DNA of 64,000 nucleotides from Bradyrhizobium nivariense. GTDB taxonomy: Bacteria > Pseudomonadota > Alphaproteobacteria > Rhizobiales > Xanthobacteraceae. The translations under genes were made by a program, and so were the position numbers. The stretch covers positions 248,001 through 312,000 of the forward strand of contig NZ_JARVWW010000001.1 of assembly GCF_029846715.1 (NCBI RefSeq). The letters are read 5' to 3'. Under the pieces are notes generated by a model that saw only the letters and a program-made list of their open reading frames with translations, was not told the DNA's origin and made no database searches. Below, one piece after another: positions 58,705 to 64,000 of the stretch (position 1 is its first letter; every line of letters begins with the position of its first letter).

Positions 58705-59676
58705 CTACTCCAGCTTGATGTTTGCGGCTTCGATCACTTTCTTCCAGCGCGCCGTTTCCGCTGCGATGTAGGCCGCGAACGGTTCGGAATCCACCGCGAC
58801 CGCGGCTGCGCCGAGTTCGGCCATCTTCTGCACCGTCTCCGGCTGCTGCATGAAGGCGCGGATCTCGGCCGAGAGTTTTTCGACGATCGGTCTCGGCGTT
58901 GCGGCGGGAACGAAGAAGCCGTGCCAGGCGACGGCCTCGAAGCCGGGCAGAAATTCGGCAACGGCGGGCACTTCCGGATCGAAGACAGCGCGCTTCGGCG
59001 TTGCGGTCGCAAGTATCGCGAGCTGGCCGGTCTTCACCTGTGGCAGCAGCAGCGGCACGTTGTCGAAAGCGAGATCGATTTGGCCACCCAGCAGATCCGT
59101 CAGCATCTGGCTCGAGCCCTTGTAGGGAACGTGCACCATCTTGGTGCCGGTCATCTGCTGAAACAGCTCGCCGGCGAGATGCTGCGAAGTGCCGACGCCG
59201 GCCGAGCCGAACGAGACCTTGTCCGGGTTCGCCTTCAGGTAGGCGATCAGCTCCGGCACGGTGCGCGCCTTGATCTTGTCGGGGTTGACGACGAGAACGT
59301 TGGGCACGACGCTGATCTGCGCAACCGGCGCCAGATCCTTGTCCGGCTGGTAGCTGAGCTTCGGCCCGTAGAGCGTGGGATTGATAGCAAGCGCGGACGT
59401 GCTCGCAAGCCCGAGCGTGATGCCGTCGGGCGCCGACTTCGCCAACCGCGTCACGCCGAGGATCGAGCCGGCGCCGCCGACATTCTCGACCACGAACGGC
59501 TTGCCGAACTTCACTTGCAGATGGTTCGCGACCATACGCGCGAAAATATCCGCGGTGCCGCCGGCGGCGAAGGGAACGATCACCGTCACCTGCTTGGACG
59601 GATATCCGTCCTGGGCCTTCGCCGGCGACGCCGCCAGCAGCACGACCGAGGCAAGAACAATCCACATCGATCTCAT
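58705..59676 (-). CDS. TTT-type (Bug) substrate-binding protein
   Basis: A 323-residue periplasmic binding protein of the tripartite tricarboxylate (Bug) family. The signal peptide is MRSMWIVLASVVLLAASPAKA. Typical segments are VTVIVPFAAGGTADIFARMV, FVVENVGGAGSILGVTRLAK, SFGSAGVGTSQHLAGELF and HVPYKGSSQMLTDLLGGQID. Bug proteins bind carboxylates and often serve in signalling where the membrane genes are absent, as here. ATG after AGAGGAAA. It is the last gene of the four-carbon acid cluster, so the ligand may be that sugar acid. Confidence 0.93.
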   Translation of the reverse strand: MRSMWIVLASVVLLAASPAKAQDGYPSKQVTVIVPFAAGGTADIFARMVANHLQVKFGKPFVVENVGGAGSILGVTRLAKSAPDGITLGLASTSALAINPTLYGPKLSYQPDKDLAPVAQISVVPNVLVVNPDKIKARTVPELIAYLKANPDKVSFGSAGVGTSQHLAGELFQQMTGTKMVHVPYKGSSQMLTDLLGGQIDLAFDNVPLLLPQVKTGQLAILATATPKRAVFDPEVPAVAEFLPGFEAVAWHGFFVPAATPRPIVEKLSAEIRAFMQQPETVQKMAELGAAAVAVDSEPFAAYIAAETARWKKVIEAANIKLE

Positions 59677-59735
59677 CGAAGTTTCCTCTGCATTTGCTGT
59701 TGTTGATTGGCTGCCGCGCGCGTGCGCGGAGATGG

Positions 59736-60866
59736 CTAGAACGCGGCCTCGTACATGTTCAGGATCGCATCCCGGCCGAGGTCGCGCGGATTGTTGTCGA
59801 GCAGGCGGCGAATGGCGTGCGCCTCGTCGGCCATCACGCCGAGATCGTCCCGGGGGACGCCGAGCGCGGACAGCCGCATCTCGATGCCGAGATTCCTGCA
59901 AAACCCATAAGCCGCCTCGAATGCAGGCTTCGCATCACTCTGCGCCGGCAGTCCGAGTGCCGCCAGCACCGCCACCGTCTTCGCCTCGGCCGCCGGCATG
60001 TTGAACGCCAGCGTATGTGGGAAGATCACCGCGCAGGCGAGCCCGTGCGCCACGTGGTGGCGCGTGCCGAGCGGATAGGCCACCGCATGGCCGGCGGTCG
60101 TGTTCACCGGCCCGAGGCAATAGCCGCCATAGAGCGAGGCCAGCGCCAGACCCGCGCGCGCCTCGCGATCGCCGCCGTCGGCGACCGCGCGCTTGAGATA
60201 TTGGCCGACCAGCCGGGCGCCTTCGAGTGCATAGAGGTCGATCGCCGGATGTGCCTTGCGGCTGGTATAGGCCTCGACGCAATGCGCCAGCGCATCGACG
60301 CCGGTGGCCGCAGTGATCTCCTTCGGCACGGTCATGGTGAGATCGGGATCGACGATGGCGATATCAGCCAGCATGAAGCGGCTCTGCACCGCCTGCTTGT
60401 TCTGGCTGGCGGGATCGGTGACGAGCGCGCGGGTGCCGGCCTCGCTGCCGGTGCCCGACGTGGTCGGAATCTGCATCAGCGCCACGCTGCGGCCGGCCAC
60501 CTTCTCGGGACCGACGATGTCGGCAAAGGCTACCTCGGAGGTACAGAGCACTGCCACCAGCTTGGCGAGATCCATCGCGCTGCCGCCGCCGAAGCCGATC
60601 ACGAGATCGGGCTTGACGTCGCGCGCCATCGCCACGGCCTTGTCGAGATTGGGCAGGTCCGGCTCGGGCTTTACCTCGCCGAACACCTTCACTGCACCCG
60701 GCAGCGCGAGCATGTCGACGCGGCGGGCGTTGAACGGATCGGAAATTACGAGCGGTCGTTTGGCGCCGATGCGCTCGGCGAAGCGCGCCGCTGCGGTGAT
60801 CGTGCCGCAGCCGAACTCGAGGACGGTCGGACGAAGGATTTCGATGGGTGTGAAGGCGTTGGTCAT
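59736..60866 (-). CDS. Iron-containing (group III) alcohol dehydrogenase
   Basis: A 376-residue NAD-dependent dehydrogenase. The nucleotide motif is GFGGGSAMDLAKLVAVL, followed by PTTSGTGSEAGTRAL. The metal ligands are in DALAHCVEAY and in RHHVAHGLACAVIFPHTLAF. It probably reduces or oxidises a short aldehyde or hydroxy acid. In neighbouring order it follows PdxA2 by 16 bp, so it belongs to the sugar-acid operon, perhaps handling a C3 or C4 intermediate. The ribosome site is weak but the ATG is the only sensible start before the conserved core. Confidence 0.92.
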   Translation of the reverse strand: MTNAFTPIEILRPTVLEFGCGTITAAARFAERIGAKRPLVISDPFNARRVDMLALPGAVKVFGEVKPEPDLPNLDKAVAMARDVKPDLVIGFGGGSAMDLAKLVAVLCTSEVAFADIVGPEKVAGRSVALMQIPTTSGTGSEAGTRALVTDPASQNKQAVQSRFMLADIAIVDPDLTMTVPKEITAATGVDALAHCVEAYTSRKAHPAIDLYALEGARLVGQYLKRAVADGGDREARAGLALASLYGGYCLGPVNTTAGHAVAYPLGTRHHVAHGLACAVIFPHTLAFNMPAAEAKTVAVLAALGLPAQSDAKPAFEAAYGFCRNLGIEMRLSALGVPRDDLGVMADEAHAIRRLLDNNPRDLGRDAILNMYEAAF

Positions 60867-60882
60867 CGTGCGCTCGATCTCG

Positions 60883-61913
<1,031 letters not shown>

Positions 61914-61917
<4 letters not shown>

Positions 61918-63026
61918 GTCGGACTCTCCATGTTGAGCAAATGATTGGTCCGGAGCAGATCGCGCCAGAGCTCGGTGGTGCCAAATGCGCCGGATTTCGA
62001 GACGACATCGACGCCGGCCCAGCGGCCGCCCTGCAACATCGAACGCGGCAAGCCCGGCACGATACGTCCCGTCACCTGCAACGCATGCGCGCCGAGGGCA
62101 ACGCATGCTGCCTTCAAAGTCTCTCCGCCGGCAACGATCAGCGTGCCCGGCCGTTCAAGTGCCGCGATCAGCGCCGTCATCTCGCGCGCGATCCGCCGTG
62201 CCGCCTCGGCGCGGGTCAGGCCGTCGGCGAGGGAAAACTGGACCAGCGCCACGCCGTCATCGGCCAGCTGGCGCTGGACGCGCGTCGCGCCCTCACCTTC
62301 CGCAAGCGCGATGGTTGCCTCACCGCAGGCGGCCAGCTGGGAGACGGTGGCAACCTGGTCGGAGCCGAACAGCCCCAGCACCGGCAGCTTCAACTGACCC
62401 GGTGCATCGGCGCGATGACTACAGGCGAGCGCGCCGGCCAGCCCGCCGCTTCCGCACCAGAGCACGGGCCCGGGCATGCGCCGTCCCATCTCGACGACAC
62501 GGTCGAGCTCCATATCGTTCTCGGCATCGAAGACCTGAACACCGCCTTGCGCGAGCGCATCAGCCCGGCCCTGCCGCGCCTCGATGCCTTCCACTTGCAA
62601 TTGGGTCAGGAGATTATCGCCGACCCGATGCCAGTCGCCTTGCACCGTACGCGCAAATTGCTGGCCACCCACGGTGCGGCGCCCCTGATAGTCGAAGGCA
62701 GGTGCGACCACGCACGACGCCCAATGGCCACTGCGCAGGCATGCGCCGAGCTCGGCGGCCCATGCGCCGCGCAGCAGGCTATCCACCTTCTTGTAGGCGA
62801 TCGTCGCCTCGCGGAGCAGCGGCGCCAGCCGTCCGACGATCTCGATGCACTCAACCTTCGACCGCTCGCGGGTGCCGCTATCGATCGCGAGGCTCCCGCA
62901 ATCCAGCGGAGCAGACGCTTCAGGCCAGGCGACGTTGAACGGTCCGCACAAGCCGACAAACTCCGCGGCGGTGTCGAGCGCACCGGTGAGATCGTCGGCA
63001 AGCAGGCGGACGCTCGTCATCGTCAT
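61914..63026 (-). CDS. Four-carbon acid sugar kinase (DUF1537; D-threonate/D-erythronate kinase-like)
   Basis: A 370-residue kinase with the two-domain DUF1537 fold. N-terminal VRLLADDLTGALDTAAEFVG holds the catalytic Asp; TIAYKKVDSLLRGAWAAEL and VVAPAFDYQGRRTVGGQQFA follow; the C-terminal nucleotide-binding part has TLIVAGGETLKAACVALGA. It phosphorylates C4 sugar acids at O4. It is coupled by 4-bp overlaps to the oxidase gene upstream and pdxA2 downstream, so the three form one translation unit. It is somewhat short for the family (usually about 410-430). Confidence 0.92.
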
Positions 63027-64000
63027 ACCGCTCCTGCGCCAAAAATCTTGCCGGGGTTCATCAGACCGTGCGGATCAAGCAGTTGCTTGATGCCCCGCAT
63101 CAGCTCGATGTCGAGCGGGTCGGCGACGCGGGCGAGCCGGCTGCGATTTGTGATCCCGATGCCATGTTCGGCGCTGATGGCCCCGCCCTGCGCCGCGGTC
63201 TCGTCGTCGACGATCTCGTTGATCTCAGCTACCAGCGCGGCCGTCGCGTCCGGGTCCCGGCTATGCGCGCGGTCGATCAGGGCGATCACGTGGATGTTGC
63301 CGTCGCCGATATGGCCGTGCATCACGACGCGCGCATCCGGCACGGCGGCGTTGATCCGGGCCTCGACATTGGTGACGAAGACAGCCTGACGGTCCAGCGG
63401 CACCACGCTGTCGTGCGACACCACATAACCGCTGCGCTTGTTGCCTTCGGAGACACTGTGCCTGACGGCCCAGATCGCCTTCGCCTGCGCGAGGTTGGAC
63501 GCCAGGATGACGTCTTCGGCAAGCCCGGCCTCCATCGCATCCGCGAGCACCGCCCCGAGCGGCTCATCAAGATCGACGCCCGCGAGCGTGTCGGTCAGCT
63601 CGACGATCAGATACCACGGCGTCGTCAGCTCGAACGGGATCGTGACATCAGGCACGGTCTCCGCGATCGCTTCAATCTGTGATCGCGACATGATCTCGAG
63701 GCTGCCGAGCCGGTCGCCGACCGCACCGCGCAGGCGTTGCATGATCTCGAGCGCCTGCTCGACGCCCTGCAATTTGAGCAGCGCCAGTGCCGAGCTGCGC
63801 GGCGGCGAGAACAATTTCAACACGGCAGCGGTGACAATGCCGAGCGTCCCCTCTGCGCCGATGAAGAGCTGCTTGAGCGCGTAACCTGTGTTGTCCTTGC
63901 GGAGCCCACGCAGGCCGTTGAAAATTCTCCCGTCGGGCAGCACGACCTCCAGCCCGAGCACGAGATCGCGCGTCGGCCCGTAGCGCAGTACGGCCGTGCC
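63023..64000 (-). CDS. FAD-linked oxidase, GlcD/D-lactate dehydrogenase-like, 5' truncated
   Basis: The C-terminal 325 residues of a VAO-family flavoprotein oxidising a 2-hydroxy acid (glycolate, lactate or related). The frame is open to the window edge, so the start is outside. Visible parts are the end of the FAD domain (YGPTRDLVLGLEVVLPDG, DNTGYALKQLFIGAEGTLGI) and the substrate/FAD-C domain with the conserved VVMHGHIGDGNIHV and GGAISAEHGIG. It is the upstream gene of the C4 sugar-acid operon and may oxidise an entering 2-hydroxy acid. Confidence 0.93.
   Translation of the reverse strand, partial: GTAVLRYGPTRDLVLGLEVVLPDGRIFNGLRGLRKDNTGYALKQLFIGAEGTLGIVTAAVLKLFSPPRSSALALLKLQGVEQALEIMQRLRGAVGDRLGSLEIMSRSQIEAIAETVPDVTIPFELTTPWYLIVELTDTLAGVDLDEPLGAVLADAMEAGLAEDVILASNLAQAKAIWAVRHSVSEGNKRSGYVVSHDSVVPLDRQAVFVTNVEARINAAVPDARVVMHGHIGDGNIHVIALIDRAHSRDPDATAALVAEINEIVDDETAAQGGAISAEHGIGITNRSRLARVADPLDIELMRGIKQLLDPHGLMNPGKIFGAGAV

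Overview
The window is high-GC alphaproteobacterial chromosome, most likely Bradyrhizobium or a close relative. This is inferred from several features: many ABC, TRAP and TTT uptake systems, an IalB-family protein, a TonB iron-uptake operon preceded by TTCTAAA repeats of the kind linked to Irr/Fur control in rhizobia, and at least six types of palindromic dispersed repeat between genes. There is one tRNA gene (Gln, CTG). No rRNA, insertion sequence, CRISPR array or phage gene was seen. Both ends cut through genes: an amino-acid ABC ATPase on the left and a GlcD-like FAD oxidase on the right.

Layout. 0-5 kb: end of an amino-acid ABC transporter, a small secreted protein, and a KaiC-like ATPase translationally coupled to a hybrid histidine kinase. 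5-16 kb: a GMC oxidoreductase, a biotin-dependent carboxylase beta subunit with a decayed partial duplicate beside it, an IclR regulator, a stand-alone biotin carrier, a TAXI-type TRAP transporter and a glutaminase-STAS-cNMP fusion. 16-22 kb: a MazG-like pyrophosphohydrolase, an AhpD-like protein and acyl-CoA genes (DUF35, a thiolase-like protein without the usual cysteine, a CoA-transferase, a canonical thiolase). 22-35.5 kb: a sugar-acid module. A LacI regulator stands between a seven-gene minus-strand operon (sugar ABC transporter, SDR, KDG kinase, KDPG aldolase) and plus-strand genes for an IlvD/Edd dehydratase, two SDRs and a serine hydrolase. Two matches to the LacI-family operator consensus lie at its two ends. 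35.6-42.7 kb: an M50 protease and an iron-siderophore operon (receptor, PKHD hydroxylase, ExbB, ExbD, TonB). 43-50.5 kb: an RND efflux pair, IalB, a LivK-like binding protein beside a truncated livH, a DUF1428 protein and tRNA-Gln.

The most interesting region is 50.6-58.6 kb, next to the tRNA. It encodes a divergent cyclodipeptide-synthase-like enzyme translationally coupled to a multi-spanning membrane protein, a 106-residue protein, a SARP-type (BTAD/TPR) activator, a PAP2/haloperoxidase-fold protein with a (GGY)8 N-terminus and a G1 (glutamic) peptidase-like protein. Three copies of a CGTGAAT direct repeat with an 11-bp period, the geometry recognised by SARP regulators, lie upstream of the membrane-protein/synthase operon and in the divergent region between the 106-residue gene and the SARP gene. 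This suggests one regulated system.

58.7-64 kb: a four-carbon sugar-acid module with a TTT-type binding protein, an iron alcohol dehydrogenase, PdxA2, a D-threonate/D-erythronate-type kinase and an FAD-linked oxidase.
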